41,696 nt of DNA from positions 1-41,696 of the IMG/VR virus record IMGVR_UViG_3300046804_002027, one strand, 5' to 3'. The stretch is from a virus. A model generated the notes under the pieces. That model was not told the origin of the DNA and searched no databases. It saw only the letters and a program-made list of their open reading frames with translations. Both the position numbers and the translations under genes were made by a program. Shown here piece by piece: positions 18,501 through 26,451 of the stretch. The stretch's first letter is position 1; every line of letters starts with the position of its first letter.

Positions 18501-21500
18501 TATCTATAACACCTTGTTGTAATAATGTTGCTATAGAATTAAGGTTTTGACTTAAAATATCTGTTGTAGTTTTAAGTTTTGCTGATACTTCTGTTCCAAG
18601 TCTATTTGGATCTATTCTATTTAGTGGATTTCCTCCTGGACCAAAGAAATCTTCTCTTGTTGTTCCTCTTGGAGCATATTGAGTTTGATATGTTTTTTCT
18701 AATTCTGCTATTTGTTTTTGAATTTCAGCACCAACACTTATATTTAAATCATTGGTTAAACCAACAGCACTCTTTCTAAATCCTTTAAGTGCTCTTTCAG
18801 TAAATTTAATTTTTGTAAAGTCAAGAACAACATCTGTTCTTCCAGTTTCTTCTTTAAGCGCTGTTAAAATTGCTTGAACTTGTTCTTCTGCAAATCCTCT
18901 TGCTCTTAAGTCTAATCCTTTAGAAATAATTGCACTCATTAATTCTTCTTTGCTAAGTTTTTTCCAAGCCTTTATTGTTTTTTCTTCATTTTTCATGAAA
19001 TCTTCATTAGATTTAATTTTATCAATCTGAGATCTAAAATCTTGTCTTGCAACAGTTGGATTTGTTGTTTCTGATAACAGTTTATTAGGAACTACTCCAA
19101 ACATATTTGCATATGTATCCAATGCTTCTTTTGAGTTTGTTGCAGCAATTGATAATGCATTTAATGCTTCTGCTGCTGCCTCTTGTCTTTCTTTATATTT
19201 AGTAAATGCAATTCCTGCTAATGTAACTATTCCTGCAGCCACGCCAAGTGGTCCAATAAACTTAAACAGACCTAGGCCTGCTCTTCCTATTGCTGGAAGA
19301 AATCCTGCAACTCCTTTTCTTCCTTTTAGCATTCCTTCACCAAGTTTTGCTGCACTCATAGCGCTTGATGCAGTTGCTACTTTATCTGACAATATTCTAG
19401 TAAATGATTCTTTTGTCATTAATTGAGTCACTTGTTGTAATGCAAATAATGCGCTTGATAACATAAATGCTTTTTGAGATAAATCACCAATTGTTCCACC
19501 AAACATCATTCCAGCAGAAGAAAGTGCAGATAATCCAAATGATGCTTTCATTAATTTAGAATCGTATGCCTTAAATGACTGTTCAGATTTCTTTTGAGTT
19601 TCAGTAAAGTCAACTGTAGAATCAGACGCATCATTTAAAGATTCTTGCAACAAAGTACTTTCTCTAATAACCGAAGGTGCAGCAACTGGTGGAACATATG
19701 GAGCACCAGCAGCGATTGTTGTTACTGGCTGTCCAGGAGTTACGTTTCCAACTGTTGATACTCCTCTTCTTCCACGCCTTGTTCCAGCAACTGCAGTATC
19801 TCCAAGACCGCTTGCAACCCTAGCGACATCATCTTGTCTATTTTGCATTCCAACTTCAAGGCCACGAGCAATGTCTTCTCCAATTGGAATAGTACGTTTT
19901 GATGGTGACTGTGTTTGTGCAGCGATTGCAGTTGCTGTAATTGCTGAGTCAGCATTATCTTTTGCACTTTTCTTTATTTTTTTTGCTTCTTCTCTTAATT
20001 GTGCTTGTGTTTTAAGATTTTCAGATTGTTCTGGTGTTTTAGAAAAATGTTCTTGTGAAGATGCAAGTTTATATGCTAATGATTGTGGATCTGTTGTTTT
20101 AGGAATCATGAATCTTGGAATTCCATACCTAGAAATACCAGTAGTCCCACCTAACATAGATGCTGAGGCTTGTCTTGCTTTACCAATAGAAGAATAATTT
20201 CCAGGAGTTGCCATTCCCTGAGCAACTATATTATTTGGTAGTTCTTGAGCCAAACGAGTAGCATCTGCTGCATTTTTTAAATTAAGTCCTAACTCTTTTG
20301 CTTTTGCTTGTGCTTCTACTAAATCCTGTTGTAACCTTGGCATTTCAATTTTTGCTGTTTCAACAAATTTGCTTGTTGCTCCACCAATATCCACCATGTC
20401 TTTATTAAATTTATCAACTATTGGTCCAAAGGCTGTTTCAACATCTACACCCTGATTTACTAAGTCTGTAGCATTTGTAATTGCTTCAAGATTTTGTGTT
20501 TTCCATCTATTAATTTCTCTTGTAATTTCCGCAATAGAAGTTTCTGCAACTTTGGCAATTTCTTTAGTATAAATACTAGTTAAATCAACAATGTCTCCTG
20601 GATTAATATTTAAAAAATCAACTGCCCCACCAGTTGAAGAGACATTTTCAATATATGGTATTGGAACAGTTATTCCAGATTTTCCAATTCTGCCAGATGC
20701 TCCAGAACCAATTCGATCAGATGATCCTGAAATAACATTACTTTTTCTAAAACCTGGAATATTGTCAGCAACAATGCCTTGTATCAACGTTCCATATTTT
20801 TGTGTTTGTTTTGCTGGAATAACTGCTTCTCCTGGAGAAAGCATTGCTGGAATAATATCTCCAGCACCCTTTGGTCCAGGAACCGAAACTATTCCATCTG
20901 CAAAACCTTTTACTGGTGTAGTCATTGAGCCAGGATTTCTTGCTGCAAAATTTAGTCCTGCTTTATTAGCACGTTCATATACTGTAGCCAAAGATGCTAA
21001 TGCAGACGCTTCAATATTAAATGTTTGAATTAATTGTGCATGTGTTTGATCTAATGAGTGTGCAACTGCTGCTGCTTGTGCTTGTGCTTCTGTTAAATAT
21101 TGAGTTTGTTCTGCAAGAATATTACTTTGTCCAGTTATTCTTTGGAATCCCATTCTTAAAGTTAAAAATAGTTTAATAATATTAGCAATACCGTTTGCTA
21201 ACAAACCAAAAGTCATTAAGAATACAGGACCAATTGCACCAACAAGACCAACTATAATTGTAATTATTCTTTTTGATCTGTCTGATAAGTTATTAAACTT
21301 ATCTGCAATATTGCCAAAAAATTCTACAATTGGTGTTACTGCCTTTAAAAACTCCTCTCCGACTGGAGCAATAGAAACCTTTAAACTTTCAATTGCTGCT
21401 TTAAATTTTGTAGATGCTGATTGCTCAATAAGTCCTAACTCAGAATCTGCTGTTGCAGCAAGATCTTCCATTGATGTAGAAGCAATACCCAATACCCTAG

Positions 21501-22893
21501 ATGCCTGACTTCCATCCTTAGCAATATTTGCAAATAAGGCAGAAACTCTCGCTAACTGGAATCTACCAAATAGTTGTTCTAATGCTTGTGCTCTATTTAA
21601 TGGATCAAGATCGTCTAATGCTGATGCAAATGACTGTATAGTTCCTTTAAGATCACCTTTATTTTTTAACACAATGTCTTGAATATTAATATTTAATTTT
21701 TCAAACATTGCTGTTGCTTTATCAGTAGGATTAATTATTGCTGAAAGTCCAGATTTTAATGCGTTGGCTCCTTCTGCAGCATTAATACCACCCTCTTTCA
21801 TTGCTGTAATAAAATAAGCAAGATCTTCTACGTTTCCACCAAGTTGTTGAATAACTGGTGCAACTCTTGGTATTGCTTGAGTAATATCATCAAGAGATGT
21901 TACAGTTTGATTTTCTACCGCATTTAAAAAGTTAATTTTTGATGATAATTCATCACTTGATAAACCAAAAGCGTTTTGAAGTGCTATCGTAGTCTTTAGT
22001 GCTTGTTGTCTATCAATTTCACCAAGAACAGAAAGTCTTGTTGCTTCTCTTGTTTGACGCATTAAATCTGTGCCTTGGAAACCTGCTGCTGCAGCCTCTG
22101 CTGCTAATCCCATTGTGTCTGAAACAGCAACACCATATCTAGTAAATACTCTTCCTAATTCTCTTATGTCATCTAATGCTCTCTGTGTTTCTGCTGCTGG
22201 AGTAAATAAGTCACCATATACCTTTTTAAATTTTAATGCCTGTGCTTCCATTTCCATAAAAACTTTTGAAGCAGTTGATCCAAGAAGCGTAAGTGGAATT
22301 GTAAAACCAACCATAAGTTGGCGACCTGCCCATTGGGTGTTCTTACCAAAATTTAAAAGGTTAGTAGATCCTTGTTTCATTAATTGATTAAAAAGTGCTT
22401 GTTTTTGTGCTGCCAAGGCTGTTTTAGTTCCATAATCTTGCATATCTAAAGCAAGCGGTCTAACTGCAATTGACTGAAGAGCACCATTAGCATCTCTGCC
22501 TAATTTAATATATTGTGTTTGTAAAGTTTTTACTCTTTCTTCTGCAACTTTACTTATTGTGTCAAATTCTGACTTAAATAATCTGCCAAAAGTTTTTGTG
22601 GATGCTCCAGCATACCTAAAATACTCACGCATTGAAAATTTATTTTTTTCAAGCGAATCAGTAAAAGATTCTGCGCTTGTCTTGATTTTTGTTATAGATG
22701 CAGCAAATTTACCAGTTGCATTTATATCATCGATTAATGATTTTTGTAAATCTTGTTGTGCACGTGCTGCTGTTGTAGTAGATTTTGCAACACTTGTATG
22801 AAAGAGCGATATCTGTCTTTGTAATGCTTTAAGTTGACTTAACGCAGCAGACGTATCAATACTAATAGATATATTAGCATTGGCATCGCTCAT
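15529..22893 (-). CDS. tail tape measure protein
   Basis: At 2,454 residues this is the longest gene and sets tail length; at roughly 1.5 angstrom per residue it implies a long flexible tail. The N-terminus is coiled-coil-like. A TP901-type tape-measure domain occupies about residues 210-520 (GVAVSDTMGLAAEAAAAGFQ; MKEGGINAAEGANALKSGLS). Hydrophobic segments lie near residues 540-570 and 1210-1232. A long charged coiled coil covers about 1680-1950. The motif IPAMLSxGExVv occurs three times (near residues 676, 2009 and 2371), each followed by KYG or similar, as in other tape measures. Residues about 2150-2330 contain GSTHSS and GPGMYF segments reminiscent of ADP-ribosyltransferases. ATG at 22893 has AGGTGG about 8 bases upstream. 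Confidence 0.93.
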   Translation of the reverse strand: MSDANANISISIDTSAALSQLKALQRQISLFHTSVAKSTTTAARAQQDLQKSLIDDINATGKFAASITKIKTSAESFTDSLEKNKFSMREYFRYAGASTKTFGRLFKSEFDTISKVAEERVKTLQTQYIKLGRDANGALQSIAVRPLALDMQDYGTKTALAAQKQALFNQLMKQGSTNLLNFGKNTQWAGRQLMVGFTIPLTLLGSTASKVFMEMEAQALKFKKVYGDLFTPAAETQRALDDIRELGRVFTRYGVAVSDTMGLAAEAAAAGFQGTDLMRQTREATRLSVLGEIDRQQALKTTIALQNAFGLSSDELSSKINFLNAVENQTVTSLDDITQAIPRVAPVIQQLGGNVEDLAYFITAMKEGGINAAEGANALKSGLSAIINPTDKATAMFEKLNINIQDIVLKNKGDLKGTIQSFASALDDLDPLNRAQALEQLFGRFQLARVSALFANIAKDGSQASRVLGIASTSMEDLAATADSELGLIEQSASTKFKAAIESLKVSIAPVGEEFLKAVTPIVEFFGNIADKFNNLSDRSKRIITIIVGLVGAIGPVFLMTFGLLANGIANIIKLFLTLRMGFQRITGQSNILAEQTQYLTEAQAQAAAVAHSLDQTHAQLIQTFNIEASALASLATVYERANKAGLNFAARNPGSMTTPVKGFADGIVSVPGPKGAGDIIPAMLSPGEAVIPAKQTQKYGTLIQGIVADNIPGFRKSNVISGSSDRIGSGASGRIGKSGITVPIPYIENVSSTGGAVDFLNINPGDIVDLTSIYTKEIAKVAETSIAEITREINRWKTQNLEAITNATDLVNQGVDVETAFGPIVDKFNKDMVDIGGATSKFVETAKIEMPRLQQDLVEAQAKAKELGLNLKNAADATRLAQELPNNIVAQGMATPGNYSSIGKARQASASMLGGTTGISRYGIPRFMIPKTTDPQSLAYKLASSQEHFSKTPEQSENLKTQAQLREEAKKIKKSAKDNADSAITATAIAAQTQSPSKRTIPIGEDIARGLEVGMQNRQDDVARVASGLGDTAVAGTRRGRRGVSTVGNVTPGQPVTTIAAGAPYVPPVAAPSVIRESTLLQESLNDASDSTVDFTETQKKSEQSFKAYDSKLMKASFGLSALSSAGMMFGGTIGDLSQKAFMLSSALFALQQVTQLMTKESFTRILSDKVATASSAMSAAKLGEGMLKGRKGVAGFLPAIGRAGLGLFKFIGPLGVAAGIVTLAGIAFTKYKERQEAAAEALNALSIAATNSKEALDTYANMFGVVPNKLLSETTNPTVARQDFRSQIDKIKSNEDFMKNEEKTIKAWKKLSKEELMSAIISKGLDLRARGFAEEQVQAILTALKEETGRTDVVLDFTKIKFTERALKGFRKSAVGLTNDLNISVGAEIQKQIAELEKTYQTQYAPRGTTREDFFGPGGNPLNRIDPNRLGTEVSAKLKTTTDILSQNLNSIATLLQQGVIDIKQYDAAWASLDSVISSLNPNVRELATTLMLDKALKKDNPELAKFVKNLGDAGQKTLMLQLVSFGLIDQTQAYATAIERRNAAVKTYGENTVAAIRAEIGLVAVQNQSKDRLDNIKKTYAELAKEFKKYIDLSGDGKDKFDLIKYLKEEIALRDNQVKALKRLAKAGVEAATALDIVNNPDAAKAIANAKNLKEAVLLMEQLTAKAKELELVQSAVKPIGELFKEQLERARNILDYNQYVYDLQFEQELALQERRNVENDYALARIQEQEDAITKYYDDQIKYLDDIQKRQEEINKLQQGRFSLAKALSEGDMSGAASAIQSIRELEAQSQMERKRGILEQRKEQDINNVTYKGRLREEIEFENQKDELRKKEIDMLKTVRQLTTEQMGLTRKEIDNALEGLDLAKNAGVNTNSETYIKNVLRGVVGDAGALKASIKEARETFETYVTKVNNLRESIGLSVLEIEKMVKAAEAYVEAKNKVIAPQPKSELQTGQRTGATLDRFTQKNNPFLPSAPVAGTLRQDAADYLRDRFGFNYGGKVRGPGTSTSDSIPAMLSNGEYVVNASSVRKYGVDLFEMLNAKKLASGGGAWQERITTNSKKTPPILQKENWEQTANFFGLPQIGRTLQDLAPLGGFNPISVGILQAKQILGMNTKSSYGDNISAALSVAPIPAGRVAGKLATGPGAKALSTIKGSTHSSQEIIDKIKPMDQVSILTGRSMGPGMYFDKLSTRKLDSNYYGPNTYKPKLNPLTQFKILQSKGFLNYSDVQGTTGLRLSEIGATGAFPAGGKQSPEIFSNIQSLMNQGYIGIKDNSYTTNWLPGSDKGFKLKAVQLVQSGSGYVTRSMKYDPSLVKPGSKAPGEIANLIQRIGRSRKINKPTNNIMDEDGIFKIKNGGFINYFAGGGYAKGMDKIPAMLSAGEYVVKKKAVDTIGIDNMDRINKGQLPNSSNSLYNYNLSVNVSNSNANPNDIARTVINQIRQVDAQRIRGNR

Positions 22894-22916
22894 TCATAAC
22901 ACCACCTATTTATTTA

Positions 22917-23240
22917 TTATGCTTTTAGTGCAGAAGCAAGTACGTCAGCAGCGTCATTAAGTTTAACTCCCGATGCTGCTTCTACAATCTTATATACAGT
23001 TGGAAGATCAAGCAAATCTTCTAACTTTTCTGAATCTTTTGCAAGTTCAGGCTTATACTGTTCCATTGCAATAGCAACACAATCTAGCAACAATGTCATA
23101 GACTTATCATTATCATTTGCAACTTCTGCGATCTTCTCAAACTTTGCCATAAATGGTCTTAGCAATGAGATTTTTAGAGGTCTTACCTCAATTGTGGTAC
23201 CGTCAATAAGGGTTACAACATCCTTATCATTTTTTGCCAT
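22917..23240 (-). CDS. tail assembly chaperone, short paralogue (G-like)
   Basis: This 107-residue protein is the second of two tandem tail assembly chaperones, which coat the tape measure during tail polymerisation. It aligns along its whole length with the N-terminal domain of the upstream 226-residue protein: VTLIDGTTIEVRPLKISLLRPFM, IAMEQYKPEL, DLLDLPTVYKIVEAASGVKLND match VKTITLLNNTSFDASPLKIKYLRSFM, IAMQQYMPHL and DFIDLDILYDIIGQAAGIKIND. It lacks the C-terminal extension. ATG at 23240 is chosen over an upstream TTG because AGGAGG sits just before it. It has its own extended -10 promoter and immediately precedes the tape measure gene. Confidence 0.8.
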   Translation of the reverse strand: MAKNDKDVVTLIDGTTIEVRPLKISLLRPFMAKFEKIAEVANDNDKSMTLLLDCVAIAMEQYKPELAKDSEKLEDLLDLPTVYKIVEAASGVKLNDAADVLASALKA

Positions 23241-23266
23241 TATTCCTCCTGTAGTAGGTATGATCA

Positions 23267-23275
23267 ATTATAGCA
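23267..23275 (-). promoter_or_regulatory. extended -10 promoter upstream of short tail chaperone
   Basis: TGCTATAAT lies between the two chaperone genes and is followed by a roughly 20-base leader with AGGAGG before the ATG at 23240. A TTAACA hexamer 19 bases upstream could serve as a weak -35. The promoter would drive the short chaperone and the tape measure. Confidence 0.55.
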
Positions 23276-23282
23276 TAAATCG

Positions 23283-23963
23283 CTAATTTTTTGTTAAATC
23301 TTCGTAGTCTAGTCCAAATCCAATTCCAAATCCTGCCTTTTTTGCAGTTGCACCTTGTAATGCTAAAACATCATTTCCATCATTTGTTTTTCCTTTACTA
23401 AACACTCTAGCCTTTAAATTTTCCCATTCATTTTGTTTGTTTGCACCCTTATCTATATCAACACCTTGTATTGCTGCTAAAAATTTTTTTTCTTCATAAT
23501 CAAGTTCTCTTTTTGATCCAATAACAGCCATTAATTCTGGTATAGAAAGACTACTCTCTAACTCTTCATAGTTTTTCCAAATACCAAGCATGAAAGCCTC
23601 TGACTCCAACTTAGCCAAATCTAAATCAAACCAACTTTGACCTTTTTCCTCTGTCTGCTCTTTTACTGTTTTTTCAGATTTATCATTTATCTTAATCCCT
23701 GCTGCTTGACCAATAATGTCATATAAAATATCTAAATCAATAAAATCTTCAATAGTTTCTGATAGGTGTGGCATATATTGCTGCATGGCAATTTTAGTAC
23801 ATTCTGATAAAACCTCTATTGCCTCTACATCATTTTTTACATTATCCATCAAAATAAACTTGTTCATAAAAGATCTTAAATATTTTATTTTTAATGGAGA
23901 AGCATCAAAAGATGTATTATTAAGTAATGTTATTGTTTTAACTGAATAAACTTCTGTAGCCAT
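23283..23963 (-). CDS. tail assembly chaperone, long form (fused G-T-like)
   Basis: This 226-residue protein has an N-terminal chaperone domain (about residues 1-95) homologous to the following 107-residue gene, a linker, and a C-terminal extension with GIWKNYEELESSLSIPELMAVIG and KKFLAAIQGVDIDKG, the segment found in the frameshifted T part of siphovirus chaperones. In most phages this extension is made by a programmed frameshift; here it is encoded in one continuous frame. There is no Shine-Dalgarno sequence; TGATAAAAT ends nine bases before the ATG, suggesting a leaderless mRNA. It follows the tail tube gene, after a terminator. Confidence 0.8.
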   Translation of the reverse strand: MATEVYSVKTITLLNNTSFDASPLKIKYLRSFMNKFILMDNVKNDVEAIEVLSECTKIAMQQYMPHLSETIEDFIDLDILYDIIGQAAGIKINDKSEKTVKEQTEEKGQSWFDLDLAKLESEAFMLGIWKNYEELESSLSIPELMAVIGSKRELDYEEKKFLAAIQGVDIDKGANKQNEWENLKARVFSKGKTNDGNDVLALQGATAKKAGFGIGFGLDYEDLTKN

Positions 23964-23972
23964 TGTTTAATA

Positions 23973-23981
23973 ATTTTATCA
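23973..23981 (-). promoter_or_regulatory. extended -10 promoter (leaderless candidate) upstream of long tail chaperone
   Basis: TGATAAAAT sits directly after the tail-tube terminator and ends nine bases before the ATG at 23963, a gene with no Shine-Dalgarno sequence. The -10 is one base from the TATAAT consensus. Confidence 0.5.
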
Positions 23982-23982
23982 C

Positions 23983-24019
23983 AAAAGACAAAGACCCACC
24001 TAAAAAGATGGGCCTTGTC
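23983..24019 (-). terminator. intrinsic terminator after the tail tube gene
   Basis: Reading the minus strand, GACAAGGCCCA pairs with TGGGTCTTTGTC (one bulge, one G-T pair) across a ten-base loop, followed by TTTT. It begins 17 bases after the major tail protein stop and would limit read-through into the chaperone genes. Confidence 0.75.
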
Positions 24020-24035
24020 CACTAAACAACTAAGA

Positions 24036-24677
24036 TTATGATGCAGTGTGAGTGCGATCAACAATCTTGCCGTATGTTGCTGTCAAATCATCTGGAAGAA
24101 GACGGAAAGAAACTTCGAACATTGAAGCCTCATCACGCTTTGCAGACACAGTAACATTTTCAATGGAAAGAGCGCGATATGCAATATATACACGCTCAAC
24201 ATTTCCAGAATCTTCACAGTCACCAGTTCCTGGACCTACTGCAACGATACCACGCTCAACTGGACATTCTCCAATGTCTCCTGCGGAGAGATTGAGAACT
24301 TGTCCTCCTGAAGTGTTCTTTGAACCTGATAGGTCAGAATCCTGTCCTGCTGTGGCAAGAAGTAGGTTCTCAAGAGTTGCCTCTGCAAATGTAGTAGCAA
24401 GATTTACTTGCATTCCTTGCTTGTAGAGTTTTGCAACGTCAAGAACTTGATCAACTTGTACCTCACCAAAGTCTGGCTGGAATTGAAGTTCAATACCGTT
24501 CATTGTATAACCAACGTTTGTATAGTCTGGGTCTGACGAAAGTGTAGACTTGTACGACTCTGTGCTTACGAATGAAGGCACTGCGTTAGTTGTGGTATTG
24601 AGTGTTGAGTCAGCAACGAAAAGGGCTGCTGCACCAACGATAATGTTAGTGGACGTACCACGAGAATATGCTGGCAT
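24036..24677 (-). CDS. major tail (tube) protein
   Basis: This 213-residue protein is the likely tail tube subunit. It lies in the canonical place, between neck genes and chaperones. It is strand-rich and includes a segment GYTMNGIELQFQPDFGEVQVDQVLDVAKLYKQG typical of tube proteins, and a late VTVSAKRDEASMFEVSFRLLPDD strand pair. Its codon choice is visibly more GC-rich and regular than that of most neighbours, as in the major capsid gene, which fits very high expression. It has its own promoter (TGTTATACT), a roughly 70-base leader with AGAGGTGA before the ATG, and an intrinsic terminator right after the stop. Fold assignment is inferred from order and expression features. Confidence 0.85.
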   Translation of the reverse strand: MPAYSRGTSTNIIVGAAALFVADSTLNTTTNAVPSFVSTESYKSTLSSDPDYTNVGYTMNGIELQFQPDFGEVQVDQVLDVAKLYKQGMQVNLATTFAEATLENLLLATAGQDSDLSGSKNTSGGQVLNLSAGDIGECPVERGIVAVGPGTGDCEDSGNVERVYIAYRALSIENVTVSAKRDEASMFEVSFRLLPDDLTATYGKIVDRTHTAS

Positions 24678-24749
24678 ATTTAATTCACCTCTATCTTAAA
24701 TTTTGTATTTAGTTGTTAAACGGCAAACAGGCGATGTTTCCTCTATATA

Positions 24750-24758
24750 AGTATAACA
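24750..24758 (-). promoter_or_regulatory. extended -10 promoter of the major tail protein
   Basis: TGTTATACT lies in the 87-base gap upstream of the tail tube gene and leaves a leader of about 65-70 bases containing AGAGGTGA before the ATG. No clear -35 is seen. Confidence 0.6.
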
Positions 24759-24764
24759 GCGTTT

Positions 24765-25328
24765 TTATCTATATCTGTCTTCTGGTGCCCCTACAGGCTC
24801 TTTAACATGGTAGTCATACTCTATAATCAATTTATTAAGAGTAAGTCCTCTGATTGCCCCTAGTTCACCTAAATCCCTGGCCTCTTCTAACTGATAAACT
24901 TTTATATCATGAAAATATACATTATATGGAATTGGCACCGCAGTATCCAATATTGGAGAACTTCCAGACTGTTTTGCTGCTGCCCATCTATTTAAATCTT
25001 CTGCTGCTGCATCTGATCTATCTAAAAGTTGAGAAATGATAATCATAGCATCATATATTTTTTCAGCCTGTGTACTATAAACATAATAAAGCAGTTGCTC
25101 ACATTTCATTGGATAAAATGGAGTTCTTCGTAGTCTAAATAATCTATCATATTGTATTGCAAGATCTGGATATGAACCAGTTGTATTTTTATAAACATCA
25201 TCAATTGCAGATGGAGTTGATGGCAAAGTAATAATATTATTAAAATCATATTTTAGTAATTCTTCTTTAATATACTGATTAACCCAAATTGGTGGATATG
25301 GTAGTTGTCTTATATCTCCGTCACCCAT
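24765..25328 (-). CDS. neck / tail terminator-type protein
   Basis: This 187-residue protein is the last neck gene before the tail tube gene. It contains long polar segments and two helices (EKIYDAMIIISQLLDRSDAAAEDLNRWAAA) framed by strands (VYFHDIKVYQLEEAR, LNKLIIEYDYHV). The position, immediately upstream of the major tail gene, matches tail terminator or tail-completion proteins in siphoviruses. The ATG at 25328 overlaps the previous stop as TAATG and has GGAGG seven bases upstream. I see no signature that would distinguish a terminator from another neck component. Confidence 0.65.
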   Translation of the reverse strand: MGDGDIRQLPYPPIWVNQYIKEELLKYDFNNIITLPSTPSAIDDVYKNTTGSYPDLAIQYDRLFRLRRTPFYPMKCEQLLYYVYSTQAEKIYDAMIIISQLLDRSDAAAEDLNRWAAAKQSGSSPILDTAVPIPYNVYFHDIKVYQLEEARDLGELGAIRGLTLNKLIIEYDYHVKEPVGAPEDRYR

Positions 25329-26008
25329 TACTCAACCTCCCCAACTGTTGCATTTGCCATCCAAGACATTCCAGTAGAAACTCCGATGGATCTACCTATT
25401 TTAGCACCTGCTTTAATGTTTTTCTTAAATACTGTTGGATTTTCTAAATAATTAAACAAACCACTTGCTTTTAAAAATGATTGCTTAAAGTATCTATTAA
25501 AAAATGCATCAACTGTTTTTTCAAACTGTCCTTGTACATTACCACCAGGATTTTCTATAACTACTGGATTTTTTGTAAAAACTTCCTCTCCATCTACTTC
25601 AAATGCTAATACTTGTGCTTTTTTTGGTTTAATTATAATTGGACTTCCATCTTCCATTATTCTTGCTTTATTATAAAACGGAACAGTTGATCCTTTTGGT
25701 ATAGAAGTAGACTGTCTAAATGTAGATTTAAAAGATATTCCATTACTATTAACAGAGTAAACAAAATCATATAGTCTTGCGTTTGGACTTCCAGTTTGAT
25801 ACCATTCATAAACATGGTGTAGCGCCCTTTGATTTAATCTTGCATTTACATCAATATATTGTTTTAAAACTTGTATTGTTTCTTTTCCTAAAGATTCTAA
25901 AAAAACTTTTTTTCCTCTATTAACACCATCAATAAAACCAAAAGAATAGTCAACTATATTATTCATAGTTTTTGTAAAATATTTTGTGTCTATTTTTGTT
26001 GTTATCAA
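25328..26008 (-). CDS. neck / tail-completion protein (HK97 gp10-like by position)
   Basis: This 226-residue protein has a helical N-terminus with repeated aromatic and basic residues, a segment GKETIQVLKQYIDVNARLNQRALHHVYEWYQTG, strand segments with VYSVNSNGISFKSTFR, and a short C-terminal helical tail. Such a mixture is typical of head-tail joining proteins of the gp10 type. The start is TTG at 26008, overlapping the previous TGA stop (TTGA), with AAGGTG seven bases upstream. It is therefore translationally coupled in the neck operon. The assignment rests on gene order more than on motifs. Confidence 0.6.
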   Translation of the reverse strand: MITTKIDTKYFTKTMNNIVDYSFGFIDGVNRGKKVFLESLGKETIQVLKQYIDVNARLNQRALHHVYEWYQTGSPNARLYDFVYSVNSNGISFKSTFRQSTSIPKGSTVPFYNKARIMEDGSPIIIKPKKAQVLAFEVDGEEVFTKNPVVIENPGGNVQGQFEKTVDAFFNRYFKQSFLKASGLFNYLENPTVFKKNIKAGAKIGRSIGVSTGMSWMANATVGEVE

Positions 26009-26451
26009 TTTTCAACACCTTGATTTTCTGTTCTTCTTATCACTAACTTATAATAAGATGTATCTCCAAATGGATCAATAAATGGATCTTGTGTTGCAAT
26101 TTCATATATTGTTCCTCTTCCAGTTCTTTCTCCAGAAGTTTCTAAATAAACAAGTTCATCTGATTTATTTCTAATATTTGTAATAAGAACATTGCTTAAT
26201 GAGTTGTTATCTCCATTTTTAGAAATTCTAATATCACATCTTGCTCTGCCAACAAGCATATTTTCTAATTTAACAAATGTTTTTGCTTTAAGATCTTCAT
26301 CCATTGCACTTCCTGCTGGTGCAAACGAAATTGCAATACTCCTATCATAAACCCATTGTTTTTTTATTTGACCATAAACATTTTGATCAACTATTGGATG
26401 GTATACATCTGCAAGAAGTGGATACATAAAATCTAGTGTGTCGCATGACAT
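26005..26451 (-). CDS. head closure / head-tail connector protein
   Basis: This 148-residue protein is beta-rich, with segments IAISFAPAGS, CDIRISKNGDNNSLSNVLITNIRN, and YYKLVIRRTENQ. Head-closure proteins are small beta-barrels located between the adaptor and the tail-completion genes, exactly this position. ATG at 26451 overlaps the previous stop as TAATG with GGAG upstream. No motif separates closure from another connector, so the specific role is inferred from order. Confidence 0.65.
   Translation of the reverse strand: MSCDTLDFMYPLLADVYHPIVDQNVYGQIKKQWVYDRSIAISFAPAGSAMDEDLKAKTFVKLENMLVGRARCDIRISKNGDNNSLSNVLITNIRNKSDELVYLETSGERTGRGTIYEIATQDPFIDPFGDTSYYKLVIRRTENQGVEN

Noticed and set aside
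23668-23675. A6C run in the long chaperone gene as a frameshift site
   Set aside because: It is in the wrong phase for a -1 slip, and the extension is already encoded in the normal frame.
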